A stretch of DNA of 18,451 bases from BP-191 sp035940575. GTDB lineage: Bacteria; Actinomycetota; Actinomycetes; BP-191. Shown piece by piece: positions 6,134-17,200 of the stretch. The notes beneath the pieces are model-generated. The model saw nothing but the letters and a program-made list of their open reading frames with translations. It did not search any database and was not told where the DNA came from. Numbering within the stretch: the first letter of the stretch is position 1; each line of letters starts with the position of its first letter. The translations under genes and the position numbers were made by a program. Location: positions 1 to 18,451 of the forward strand of contig DASZER010000027.1 of the NCBI GenBank assembly GCA_035940575.1, in the 5' to 3' direction.

Positions 6134-7312
6134 TTACGCCGCGAGTGCGAGCCGCGGCGGTGCCGCGGGCGGCGCCGGCGGCTGGACCGCGAACGCCTCG
6201 TCGACCAGCCGTGCGTCCTCCGGCCGAGGGACGAAGTGCAGGTAGCGCATGGTCGTCTGGACGTTGGCGTGGCCCATCCATTCCTTGACGCGGATGATGT
6301 CGGCGCGGGCGATCATGGCGGTGCCGAACGTGTGCCGCAGGTCGTGGAAGCGCAGCGGGCGCAGGCCGGCCCGCCTGAGCGCCGCCTTGTAACGGCGCCG
6401 CAGCGCCGAGCCGTCGATGAAGCCGCCGAGGTCGCTCGCGAAGACGAGGTCGGCATCCTGCGACCAGCGTGAGCCGTCGGCGAGGCGGGCGAGCGCCGCG
6501 GCAACGTCGGCGCCGAGCGGGACGGAGCGGACCTTGCCGCTCTTGGGCGTGGTCAGCGCGCCGTCGCTGTAGCTCGCGCGCACGCGCACCACCCGACCGG
6601 CGAAGTCGACGTCGCGCCAGCGCAGCGCGAGCAGCTCTCCCATCCGGAGGCCGGTGAACGCGGCCGTGAGGAAGATCGCCGCGTCCTGCTCGCTGGCCGC
6701 AGAGCGGACGAGTGCCCACACCTCCTCGGGCGAGAAGACCTCCAGGTCCGTGTAGCGCGGCTCACGCAGCTTCTCGACGTCGCTGGCCGGGTTGCGCGGC
6801 AGGCCGTAGACCTTCCGCGCTCGCTTGAAGATGCCGTTGAGCTGCGTCAGCAGCTTGTTCTTCGTCCGCGCCGAAGACGTCAGCGACGCGCGCCAACGCT
6901 CGATGTCGCGCGCGGTGATGTCCTCGATCCGCCGCTCGCCGAACACAGGCAGGAAGTGGCTGCGCACCGCGATCCGGTAGTCGCGCATCGTGGTCGGCTT
7001 GCACGCCCGGTCCTCCTCGACGTAGCGGAGCCACTCCGCCGCGGCGTCGGCGAACGTCGCGCCGGTCCGCACCGCGCCCGGCAGCGTGCCCGCCTCCGCC
7101 TCGCGCAGCACCTCGCGCAGCCACGCCTGAGCCGTCCGCTTCGTGAAGCAGCCATCCGCTGGCCGGCCCTTGCCGGTCCACGCCGGCCCGATCCGCTTCT
7201 GCACCTGCCGGCCGTCGGCCAACCGGTACTTCGCGTACCACACAGCGCCTCGTTTTCCGTCGCGCCGGAACACGTGGCCTGAGACCGTCGGGAGCTGATC
7301 GAACTGGAACAT
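6134..7312 (-). CDS. int: Tyrosine recombinase / integrase of the tRNA-Arg element
   Basis: 392 residues from ATG 7312, which has GAGG 9 bases upstream; the frame stays open to 7402, but those extra codons run through repeats up to the tRNA. Residues about 11-75 are an arm-type DNA-binding domain (GAVWYAKYRLADGRQVQKRIG). Residues 86-170 are the SAM-like core-binding domain. Residues 190-365 are the catalytic domain with R223 (GLRMGEL), K257 (TPKSGK), H323 and R326 (HDLRH), H348 (WMGH) and nucleophile Y357 (MRYLHF). All catalytic residues are present, so the enzyme looks functional. It integrates or excises DNA at an att site, which the neighbouring tRNA-Arg 3' end would provide. The proline/alanine-rich C-terminal tail is ordinary. 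The facing excisionase gene is broken. Confidence 0.93.
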   Translation of the reverse strand: MFQFDQLPTVSGHVFRRDGKRGAVWYAKYRLADGRQVQKRIGPAWTGKGRPADGCFTKRTAQAWLREVLREAEAGTLPGAVRTGATFADAAAEWLRYVEEDRACKPTTMRDYRIAVRSHFLPVFGERRIEDITARDIERWRASLTSSARTKNKLLTQLNGIFKRARKVYGLPRNPASDVEKLREPRYTDLEVFSPEEVWALVRSAASEQDAAIFLTAAFTGLRMGELLALRWRDVDFAGRVVRVRASYSDGALTTPKSGKVRSVPLGADVAAALARLADGSRWSQDADLVFASDLGGFIDGSALRRRYKAALRRAGLRPLRFHDLRHTFGTAMIARADIIRVKEWMGHANVQTTMRYLHFVPRPEDARLVDEAFAVQPPAPPAAPPRLALAA

Positions 7313-7322
7313 CGCGCCGAAC

Positions 7323-7344
7323 CTCGGGACAAACTCGGGACAAA
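7323..7344. repeat. 11-bp tandem direct repeat upstream of int
   Basis: CTCGGGACAAA occurs twice back to back, at 7323-7333 and 7334-7344, with no mismatches. It lies between the integrase start and the tRNA, about 60 bases from the predicted crossover end. This is where arm-type integrase sites, excisionase sites or an int operator would be expected. Assignment is by position only. Confidence 0.6.
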
Positions 7345-7403
7345 GTTCGCCCGATCCGATGGCGCGGAGCTCGGAATCTCCCGGCAAACAGCCGGATCCC
7401 AAG

Positions 7404-7477
7404 CGCCCCGGGCAGGACTCGAACCTGCGACCCGCGGCTTAGAAGGCCGCCGCTCTATCCATCTGAGCTACCGGGGC
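7404..7477 (-). tRNA. tRNA-Arg (TCT)
   Basis: Read on the minus strand, acceptor GCCCCGG (7477-7471) pairs with CCGGGGC (7411-7405), with G as discriminator. The anticodon arm is GCGGC-CTTCTAA-GCCGC, so the anticodon is TCT (Arg, AGA/AGG). The T arm contains GGTTCGAGTCC. CCA is not encoded. The integrase reads away from its 3' end, which makes this 3' end the likely attachment site of the element to the left. A small CCGGC-AAACA-GCCGG hairpin (7381-7395) lies 8 bases beyond the 3' end. Confidence 0.95.
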
Positions 7478-7519
7478 TTGCGTCGTCGCAGGGTCGCAGA
7501 TGCCCGCGACCGGGCGGGA

Positions 7520-8257
7520 TCATCCCCAGCTCTCCCAGGGGCCCGGTGGGTCGCGGCGGAGCGCGCGGCCGACTTCGAGCCGGGTCACGGGTTCCAGTGA
7601 GGGGTCGAAGGCGAGGAGCGTCGCGAGCGGCACGACGCGGACGTCGTCGGGAGGCACGTCGGGGCCGGCACCGGCGAACATCTCCCACTGGTCCTCCTCC
7701 CAGCGAGCGGCTTCGGATATCGGGCTGCCGCGCAACGCGTCGAGGTTCGTCACCGCCACCGCGTCGGGCGCGACCGGCAGGTCCGAGGCGTCGTCGAGCC
7801 ATCGCCACACCGGCTCGCGCGCGGGGTCCCATGCTCGGGACATGTCCGGGACGTCGATCGTCCGCACGGCGCCCTCCGGGACGAGCTGGAGCGCCGACGG
7901 GTCGTCCCGGTCGTAGTAGTCGCGCACGCCGAGCAGCAGCCGTCGTGCCCACGACGGGTCGACGCTGCCAACCTCGAACGCTCCGACCCCCGGGACCTCG
8001 ACGGCGCCGCCCGCCGCAAGCGAGCCGCCGCCGCTACGCGACGCCGCCACGGCTTCGTCCAGCGCCCGCTTGACCGCCTTCCCGCCGAGCGACGTCGCGC
8101 CGGCGAGCACGACCTCCGGCAAGCCGCGCTCCGTGAGGCCGATCGAGTAGGCGAACCGCGGCGTCCGACCGCCATGGACGAGCGTGACGTGATGCCCCGT
8201 GCGCGCGACGTTGGCGCGGATGCTCTCGAGAACACGACGCCGCTCCTCACTCCGCAA
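7520..8257 (-). CDS. DUF4262 protein, candidate immunity protein for the HNH toxin
   Basis: 245 residues from TTG 8257. The start is supported by GAGG 8 bases upstream (GAGGCGCCGC-TTG), partly overlapping the end of the toxin gene. Residues about 12-60 carry the DUF4262 signature: ...HVTLVHGG..PRFAYSIGLTERGLPEVVLAG. The remainder is acidic with many D/E and W residues (DYYDRDD, WEEDQWEMF). No signal peptide or membrane segment, so it is cytoplasmic. DUF4262 has no established activity that I know of. Its placement, 9 bases after the stop of a polymorphic toxin on the same strand, is the standard place for an immunity gene, and its acidity would suit binding a basic nuclease. It may instead be an unrelated passenger. 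tRNA-Arg follows 42 bases downstream on the same strand. Confidence 0.8.
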   Translation of the reverse strand: MRSEERRRVLESIRANVARTGHHVTLVHGGRTPRFAYSIGLTERGLPEVVLAGATSLGGKAVKRALDEAVAASRSGGGSLAAGGAVEVPGVGAFEVGSVDPSWARRLLLGVRDYYDRDDPSALQLVPEGAVRTIDVPDMSRAWDPAREPVWRWLDDASDLPVAPDAVAVTNLDALRGSPISEAARWEEDQWEMFAGAGPDVPPDDVRVVPLATLLAFDPSLEPVTRLEVGRALRRDPPGPWESWG

Positions 8258-8266
8258 GCGGCGCCT

Positions 8267-11200
8267 CTATCTGCGTCGGTGGATGTCGGCGTGACACTCC
8301 GGACAGAGCACCGCGAGGTTACCGTCGTCGGTCAGGCCGCCGTCGGCGTGGCGATCGATGTGGTGCCCTCGCGCGTCCGCCAGGTCGTCGATCGGCTCGC
8401 GGCAGATCGCGCAGACGCCGCCCTGCTTGTCCAGGCCTCGCTGCACCTGTGACCGCGAGTACAGGCGCCGCGGGTCTCGGTCTGCCTTCGCGACCGACCC
8501 TGGCCCTGTCGGCGGCTTCGGGACCTCCGGGAGATCCATGCTCCCCCCGGGCCCGTTGCAGGTGTTGTGCACGAGCACGCCGCGCGGGCCGACGTGGTAC
8601 GTGTGGACGCCCTGGACCGTGAGGTTGTACGCCGTCGCGGTGTACGCGCCGGTGAAGGAGACGCCGTCCACGCCGACCAGCCGCCCGTCGCTCGCCGCGA
8701 CGAGGTCGCCGGCGTCGAGGGCCCCGGCCGCGGTCCACTGGCCCGTCGCGGCGTTCCAGAACGGGTGGTCCGCGGTCGTGACGAGCGTCTGGCCGGCGAC
8801 CTGCAGCCGGATCATGCGATCGCTGTGGACCCATACGCGCGTGACGCGCCGGGCGGAGCGCTCCCCGGTTCCCGGGTCCGTCGCCAGCACCCGGTCGCCG
8901 GCGCGGACTCGGCTGATCGGCTTCGAGGAGCCGTCCGCCATCGTCACCTGCGTCTCCCCGGAGAAGCTGCAGAACGTGCGCGTCGCCGTCGCGGAGCCGC
9001 CGGCCGCGTCGGCCGCCCGGATGCCCACCTTCGTCCCCGTGGCGCCCCACCCGGCGATCGGCACCGCGGCGCCCAGCGACAGCGCGGCCATCGCCTCGTT
9101 GCCCTCGGCCGCGTAGATGCCGGCGTTGGCGACGTCGGCCGCCTCGCCGACGACGGGGACGAGGCCGGCGACGTCGAGGCCGGTGTGCACGATCCCCAGC
9201 GCGCCGCTGCCCTTCTCCTTCTCGCGACGCTCGGCGACCCTGGCCGCCGACTGGCGGGCGCTCAGGTTGGCCGCCGAGGTCACGGCGATCTCGCGCTCGA
9301 CCGTCATGCTGTTGCGGTCGCCCGCGTCCGGGGTCGACACGCCGGCCTCCTGGCGGGTGTGGTTGCGCAGGCGCTCAGCGACCCGCGCGGCTCGCTTCCT
9401 GGCCGCGCGGCTCATGCTCGACTTGCCGTAGTAGTCCGTCGGCGCGTTGACGTACGAGCCCTCCACCGGCTCGTGCCCGTCGAGCTCGACGAACGAGATC
9501 GGGTTGCCGCCCGCCAGCGCGTACCGGTTCGCGGTCAGCTCGTCGGTGGACAGGTCGAGGTCCGCCAGCCCGTCCTCGTAGAAGTCCTCCTGCAGGAAGT
9601 GCCCGGTCGAGGGAGCGAAGTGGCGCGCGCCCATGTCGATCGTGCCCGCCCCGGTGTCGAGCCGGTTGCTGGAGTAGCGGTACGGGTTGAGCGGGTCCTC
9701 GTCGGGCGTCTCGGCGCCGCTGGCGTCCAGCTCGTGCGTCAGCCGATCGGAGCCCTGCTCGGCCTTGTCGCTCTCCCCGTACGCCGTGTAGCCGTAGGCG
9801 GCCTGCGCCTTGCCGGCGTCGTCGAGCAGCAGCGACACGGAGCCGTGCGCGTCGGTCGCGTACGTGTAGTCGCTGCTCTTCTCCGGGTCGGTCCCGCTCG
9901 CCGGGACCCTGTCGTTCATCCCGATGCGCTCGCCGAACGGGTCGTAGCCGTAGCTCTTGACGTGCTGCTTGCCGGTCGAGCTGAGCGGGTCCTGCTTCTC
10001 CTGCGTGACCTTCTTCGTCAGGCCGAGGTAGGTGAGCTGCGTCGTCCGCGAGCCGCGGCTGGTCCCGCCGCTCCCGTGCCGCTCGACCTGCTTGACGACC
10101 CGGTCGAGCGCGTCGTAGTCGTAGCTGGTCTCGCGCCTGGCCCGGCCGGTGCCGTCGAAGGCCTTCTGCGCGAGCAGGCGGTCCTGGTGGTCGTACGCGT
10201 AGTACTCGAGCAGTCCCGCGAATGGCGCGTCGCCGCTGTAGTTGTCGCAGTCGGCCTTGGTGGCCCGCTCCTCGGTCCGGCAGCGCAGGCGGCCCGCGCC
10301 GTCGTAGAAGTAGCGGGCCGTGACGTCGCCGCTGGAGTCGCGCTCGAAGTCGAGGCGGTTGCCGACGTACTCCGGGTCCGACGTGACCGTGCCGTCGCGC
10401 TTGACCAGCTCGACGTTGCCGGCCGCGTCGAGCGTGTACTCCGTCTTGCGCGTCGTCGTGCGCTGGCGGCTCTCCTCGAGCAGGCGGTCGCGGGCGTCGT
10501 ACTTCCACGTGGTCGTGCACGCCGCGTCGTCGCACGGCGCCTCCGCCTTCGGGCCGCGCAGCGTGAACGTGTCCTTGACGCGGTGCCCGTTGAGGAAGAC
10601 GTCGCCCTCGAGGTAGTCGAGCGTGTCCGACTCGACCTCGGTGCCCGCGCCGTTGCGCGTCTTGACCGCTCGGCGCAGCCCGTTGTCGAAGTACTCCCAC
10701 GCCGTCGTCTGCAGGGTGTCCGCGAACCCGGTCCCCTTCGCGATCGAGCGGCTCTCGAGCGACCCGGTCGGCGTGTACGCGACCTCGACCTTGCGGTCGT
10801 CCGCCGTCGCGCCGCTGGACGAGTCCCTGCCGTAGTCGATCGTCGACGTGACGCGGTCGGCCTGGTCGTAGGCGTAGTGGAGCTTGCGGCCGGGCGCGAC
10901 CTGCGTCCCGTCGGCGCGCTCGACGCGGTTCTCGACGACGTCCTCGACGTTGCCGTCGGCGTCGTAGGCCTCGTAGCTCGTGATCCGCCAGTCGGTGTCG
11001 GACGCGTCCTTCGGGCGCCGGCTCCTGACCGTCTTCGGCCGGTCGAGGCTGTCGTAGTCGGCCGCGATCTCGACCGGCACCTGGCCCTTCTGCACGATGC
11101 CGTTCGAGTCGACCGCGCCGGTGAGGTTGTCGTTCAGGTCGTAGCTGAACTGCGTGATCTGCCCGCGCCGGTCGGTCTCCTGGGCGAGCAGCCCGTCGGG

Positions 11201-14200
11201 GAAGTAGCTGCGCAGGACGCGACGCGCGACGTCCTGCCCGCCGCCGGGGAGCTGGGGCACGCGCTTGGACTGCCAGCCCTCCGCCGTGTAGTCGAAGAGC
11301 ACCTCCGGGTCGCCGGGGTGCCGGCTCGTGCGCAGCCAGCCGGTGTCGTAGTAGGTGAGCGCGGTGCGCTCGTCGTCGCCGGTCGGCGCCGCCGTCTCGG
11401 TGGTCGGCAGCGAGACCGAAGTCATGCGCCCGGCCGCGTCGTAGTCGCGGTAGACGTAGGCCTGATCCGTGCCCCCGCCGGTGGGCAGCACGACCCGCGC
11501 GACCTCGCCGAAGTCGTTGTACTCGTACCTAGTCGCGAAGTCGTCGAACGACTGCTTGTCGGGCGACGCGTCCCACGCCCGCGGGCTGATCTTCTGCTCG
11601 AGGTTGCCGACCGCGTCGTACTTGAACGCCGTGGTGACGGTGCGCGTCGCGGAGAACGGCTCCTCGCGCCTGATCAGCTTGCGCCGCTGGTCGTAGAAGC
11701 GCCGCGTGACCTTGCCGCCGGGGTCGGTGGACGTCTCCTCGTCGCCGTTCTCGTCGTAGGTGAACGAGACGGTCCGCCCGAGCGGGTCGCTCGACGACTT
11801 CAGGCGGTGGTCGGGGAAGTAGGTCAGCCGCCGCGTGTACGGCGTCGTGGAGCTGACCGGGCAGCTCAGCGCGTCGGGACTGGCCTTCGGCGCGGTGATC
11901 GAGATCAGGTCGCCCGCCGTGTCGTAGCAGCGGCGCTCGACGAGCGCGGTGGGCGACGACCCCGCCATGTCGTACCGGGTGGTGCGGATCACGCGGTCGA
12001 GCTCGTCGTAGCCGTAGAACCTCGCGTGGTCGAGGCCGCTGGACGTGTCGGCGACGCCGCGCGGACGGGTCACCTTGCGGACCCGGCCGGCCTCGTCGTA
12101 CTCGACCTCGGTGCGCTCGATCGCCGCGCCCGCCCTGTCGGGCGGCGCGTTGACCGCCGTGCGCCGGTCCATCGCGTCGTAGTCGAAGGTCGTCCTGCTC
12201 CCGGCGGCCGGGTTGGGGCCCTCGTGCGGCGCGACCCGCGCCTTCAGGTTGTCGTTCGCGTCGAACTCCGCGTCGCTGTACAGCAGGAGCCCGCGCTCGT
12301 GCGCGTACGACTTCGGCGCGCTCTGCCGGCCCATGCGATGGAACGCGTCGTAGTGGAAGTACGTGCGGTACTCGGCCGGGTCGCCGCCCGACAGGCTCGC
12401 GTGGAGCGGGCTCTGCACCCACCGCAGCAGGCCGTCGGCGTCGTAGCCGAACTGGGTGACGCGGTCGTCGGCGCTCTCGCTCTTGCCGATCGCCCGGACC
12501 TTGCCGGGCTGGCCGCTCGGGTCGTAGCTCTCGAGCAGCGTGACGTTGCCGTTCGCGTCCGTCGTCCTGACGAGGTCGCCGCTGGCCTGGTCGTACTCGT
12601 AGCTCGTCGACTTCTGCTCGGGGTCGGTGACGCTCTTGACGTTGCCGCGGCCGTCGTTGACGAACGTCCACTCGAAGTCGCCGCCGGTCATCGACGCCGT
12701 GCCCGCCGGGTCCGTCTTCTTGACGAGGTCGCTCAGGTGGCCGTGGGTCCGGCCCGTCGCCCACTTCTCCGCCACGTCGGCGTTCCCGCCGGGGTCGCCC
12801 GCGCCCGCCGCCGGGTGGTCGTACTGGAGCACGGTGTGGCGCCGCAGCTCGTCCCACTGGTCGGTCAGGTAGCCGTTGTCGTCGTAGCGGAACTCGACGT
12901 AGCGCTGCTCGGTGCCGTTCGACGGCGGCGTCACCTTCGCGACGTGGCGGTCCGCGGTCCAGTCGACGGTGGTGACCTCGTCCCTGGCGTTCGTCAGCCG
13001 GGTCGCCTTGCCCTCGGCGTCGAACTGGAACTTCGACGTGCGCGTCGCGGTGGCCGACTGCGGCTCGGTGAGCGTCGTCGTCCGGGTCGTCGAGTCGTAC
13101 GCGTACGAGGTCGTCTTGCCGGCGCGGTCCTTGCGCGCCACGAGCTTGTACCGGTCCGCCCCGGCGCCCGCGTCGAGGTAGGTGAACACGGTCTCGCGGC
13201 CGAGCGGGTCGCGGACGCTGTAGATGCGGCTGGATTGGGCGGCGGTGTTCGCCGCCTGCGCCGAGCTGCTCGGCTCGGTGTAGGTGAAGGTGAACGACCG
13301 GCCGGGGAGCGGGCTGCCGTCGGCGTTGGTGCCGCCCGCCTGGGTGAGCCGGCGGAGGTTGCCGTCGTCGTAGTAGTCGAAGTCGAGCGCGCTCCCGTCG
13401 TGGTCGGCGATCCGCCTGATCTTCCCGCGGACCCGGCCCTTGGGACCGTCGGCCTTGCCGTAGTAGGCGACGGTGAACTTGCGCCCGCCCGCGTCGGTGA
13501 TCTCGGTGATCCGCTTCTTCGGCCCGCCCGGGTCCTCGCCCGGCGGGGTGTCGACCACCGTGAAGCGCAGCGCGTTCCCGTTGCGGTCGACGACGGACGT
13601 CGGGTAGCCGTCGGCGTCGAAGAAGTGCGTCACGCGGTCGGGCCGCGTCAGCGCCCACGTGCGCGCCGGATCGGTGGTCGAGTAGCGGCGCAGCCACAGG
13701 TGGACGCCGTTCGGCTCGGTCCAGTACACGCTGCCGTCCGCCGCCTGGCGGCCGGTGAAGCGGTGCGTCGTCCCGTCGCCGTCGACGAGCTCGACGTAGC
13801 GGTTGGCGCGGCCGGCGATCTCGTCGGCCTTGTTCGGGTGGACGTCGAGCTGCGTGCCGAACCGCGTGAGGCTCGAGACCGACAGCGAGACGTTGTTGCC
13901 GGCGGGCGAGGTGCTGTGCTGCTCGAGCGAGTTGTAGGTCAGGCTCACGACCGTCGACAGCCCGCGGCCGGGCGTCGCGAACGGCGTCCAGCGCACGAGC
14001 GAGTTGCCGCTCGCCAGGTTCACGACGTGCTGCATCCCGGCGCCCAGCTCCGCGCCGTCGTAGTGGTGGTAGCGCTCGAGGCCGAGGCCGACGGGGCGCT
14101 TGCGCACGACGGTGACGCGGTGCTGGAGCGGCTTGTTGCCCCTCGCCTCGAACCACCTCGCGGTCGACTTCTCGTACAGGTCGAACCGCAGCTCGTGCTC

Positions 14201-17200
14201 GGCCCGGTCGACGCCGTCCGGCAGCGCCGGCGGGTCCACCAGCACGGCGTTCAGCGTGCGGCTCGCGCCGGGCGCGAGGTCCGACCCCAGGCTGACCTCC
14301 GGCCAGCTGCCCGCCACGGTGCCGTCGCCGCGGATCCAGCGGTACCGGGCGACGACGTCGCTCGCCGACCACGTGGCCTGCGACGTGTTGGTGATCGTGA
14401 CGTCGAAGCCCGCCTTCTCCTGGCCGGTCGACGCGGCGGGGTCCCAGACCATCGCCTGCGGCGGCGGCGTGGAGGCCACCGTCGCCTGGTACTTCGTGCC
14501 GCCGGCGTTCGCCACGGTGACCGGCACGGGCGCGGACGTCGTGACGTTGCCGTGGGCGTCGTAGGCCTTCGTGGTCAGCGTGTGGCGGCCGTCGAAGACC
14601 GGGAGGCCGAGCGTGTCCAGCGTCGCCTGCCACGGCGCCGCGGTGTCCTCCGCGAAGCGCGTCTCGTCGACGTAGAACTCGACCCGGTCGACCTTCACGT
14701 CGTCGCTGGCGCTCGCTTTGACCGTGACCTGGCCGGTCAGCCCGCCGGAGCCGACCTCGGCGTGCGTCTTCAGCTCCGGCGCGCTGAGCGCACGGCCGTA
14801 GACGGCGGCGTCGTCGATCTTCATGTCGTCGTCGAGCAGCGAGCCGACCGCGACGGAGCTGGTGGTGACCGGGGCCGCGGCGTCGAGCGCGCTCGACGCC
14901 GCGAGCTTGCCGTCCACGTACAGGCGCAGCGTCGCGCCGTCGTACGTGCCGGCGAGGTGGTGGCGCCCGCGCGAGATCGTTGCCACCGCCTCGGGGCGCA
15001 CGGTGCCCTTCTGCAGGCCCCACAGCGCGCGGACCTCCCCGCTCCCCGTGGTGGACTGGTAGACGCGCAGCAGCCACGAGCCGTCGCCGCTGCCGCGGGC
15101 CAGGACGTTGTTGCGCGCGCCGGCGACCGAGCCGCCGCCGTAGTCGACCCACGCCTCGGCGGTGAGCTGCGTTCCGAGCAGGCCGCTCAGCGCGGCCGTC
15201 GCCCGGCCGTCGGTCGTCGCGTTCCGGAAGAGCATCGCCGTGTCGGCGTCGCCGCTCAGCAGGCCGGGCTGGCCGTACAGGAGCGAGCCCGCGTAGGTCG
15301 CCGGCCGGTTGTTGCCCGACGCGTCCACGGCGGTCGTGCCGCTGGCCTCGCCGAGCCGCCAGAACGCCGCCGGGCCGTCGGCCTCCACGGTGTCGGCGTA
15401 GGTCGCCGCCGGGGAGGTGACGGCGGTGGTCGGCGCGCTGCTGTTCTGCACCGAGACGGCGACCGCGGGCGAGGTCGTCGCGTTCCCGGCGTCGTCGGTC
15501 GCCCTGGCGGTCAGCGTGTGGCCGCCGTTCGCTGCCGTCGCCGTGTTCCAGGCGCGGCTGTACGGCGCGGTGGCGTCCACCCCGATCGACGCGCCGTCGA
15601 CGAACACCTCGACCTGCTCGACGCGCCGGTCGTCGGCCGCCGCGACGGCCACGTCGACCGTGCCGCTCACCGCCGCGCCCGCCTTCGGGCTCGAGACGTC
15701 GACCTGCGGGCCGCGCGCCCTGCTGCCGTCCGTGTACGTGACCGTCAGCTTCGGCCGCCTGGCCGGCTCGTCGGCGTAGTCGTCCGAGCGGTAGGAGACG
15801 CCGGTGCTGCTCGTCACCAGCGACTCGTCAGTGGCCTTGACCACCACGCCGAGGTTCGGCTGCACGCCGGCGACCCAGTCCGACACGAGCCCCTTGACCG
15901 CGAACTGGTCCCAGCCCGGGCCCTCCAGGCCGGTGTGGGCGACCTGCGTCTCGGCGGTCGAGGCGAAGTCGCCGCCCGGCGCGGCCCAGGACACGCCGGG
16001 CATCGCGTTCGTCCAGCTCGCGCCGCGACCGCTGCACGAGTAGATGCCGGCGCCCTCGTCCCAGCTCGCGGTCGCACGGTGGACCGCGTACGTCACCGGC
16101 CTCGTCGGCTGCTGGTACGCGTAGAGCGACAGGGTGGCCGCCGACACCGTCGTGCCGGCCGGGACGTCGCGCAGGTCGAACGACAGCAGCGAGCGCAGGG
16201 TCGAGTCGGCGCCCGAGCTCGCGCCCGCGCGCAGGTCCGGGCTGCGGCCGTAGTTCTCGCAGCTCCCGCTGCGGATCCAGGTCGCCGCGCCGTTCGCGGC
16301 GTTCGGCTGGAGCGTCTTCTCCGCCTGCCCGTCCGCGGGGAGCGTGACCGTGTGCTCGCCGCCGGCGGCGCCGTCGATCAGGAGCTTGTAGGTGAACGCC
16401 TTCCCGGCGGCCGCGGTCGTGTCGCGGTACGTCGTGACGCCGCGGTCCGGGATGCGCGCGAGCAGCGTGCTGGCGGTCGGCGTGAAGCCGGGGGCCGCGG
16501 CGCGGTGGACCTCGTACGCGGAGAACCCGGTGCCGCGGAAGGCGCCCCACTGCAGCTCGGCCCCGTCCGAGTGGAGCGTCGCCGGCTGGTAGAGCGCCGC
16601 CGGCTCGACGACCCACCCGTACTCGGCCGGCGAGGCGTCCACGTTCCCGGCCGCGTCGCGCGCCCGGACCTCGAGCTCGTGCCGGCCCTCCTTGAGCGAC
16701 GTGTACGTCTTGGGGGAGTCGCACGACGCCCACGGCGCGCCGTCGAGGCGGCACTCGAACGTCGGCGCCGGCTCGGACGACGCGAAGGTGAACGTCGCGC
16801 TCGACGAGTTGCTGGCCTCGCCGGGGCCGGAGGCGACCGTCGTCTCCGGCGCGGTCGTGTCGGTGCCGCTGCCGTGGTCGTGGTGCGCGCGCACCTCGGA
16901 GGCGGGCAGCGCGCGGCTGTAGACCGCCGCCTCGTCGATGCTGCCGGAGAAGTGGTCGTAGTCGAGCGAGCGGCCGAGCGTCAGCTCGTTCGACGAGCTC
17001 TGGAGGCTGCCCGCGGACGCGCTCGCCGCGACCTGCGCGCCGTTGCGGTAGACGCGCAGGGTCGCCCCGTCGAACGTCGCGACGAGGTGCTGCCAGGCGC
17101 CGGCCTGCACCACCGCGCTCGACCACGCCTCGACGTAGGAGCCGCCGACGAACCAGACGCGCGCGTAGAGCCTGCCGCCCTCGAGGCGCAGGAGGTACTG

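Noticed and set aside
7313..7402. N-terminal extension of the integrase up to the tRNA
   Set aside because: The extra 30 codons read through the 11-bp tandem repeat and end against the tRNA; ATG 7312 has a ribosome binding site and the usual family start.
7505..7555. Hairpin across the stop of the DUF4262 gene (CGCGAC/GTCGCG and CGGGC/GCCCG)
   Set aside because: It has interior bulges, no T tract and overlaps coding sequence; it is too ordinary in such GC-rich DNA to call a terminator.
11529..15152. A 1207-residue minus-strand frame inside the toxin gene
   Set aside because: It is an Arg/Pro/Gly-rich out-of-frame shadow of the RHS gene with no recognisable domain.
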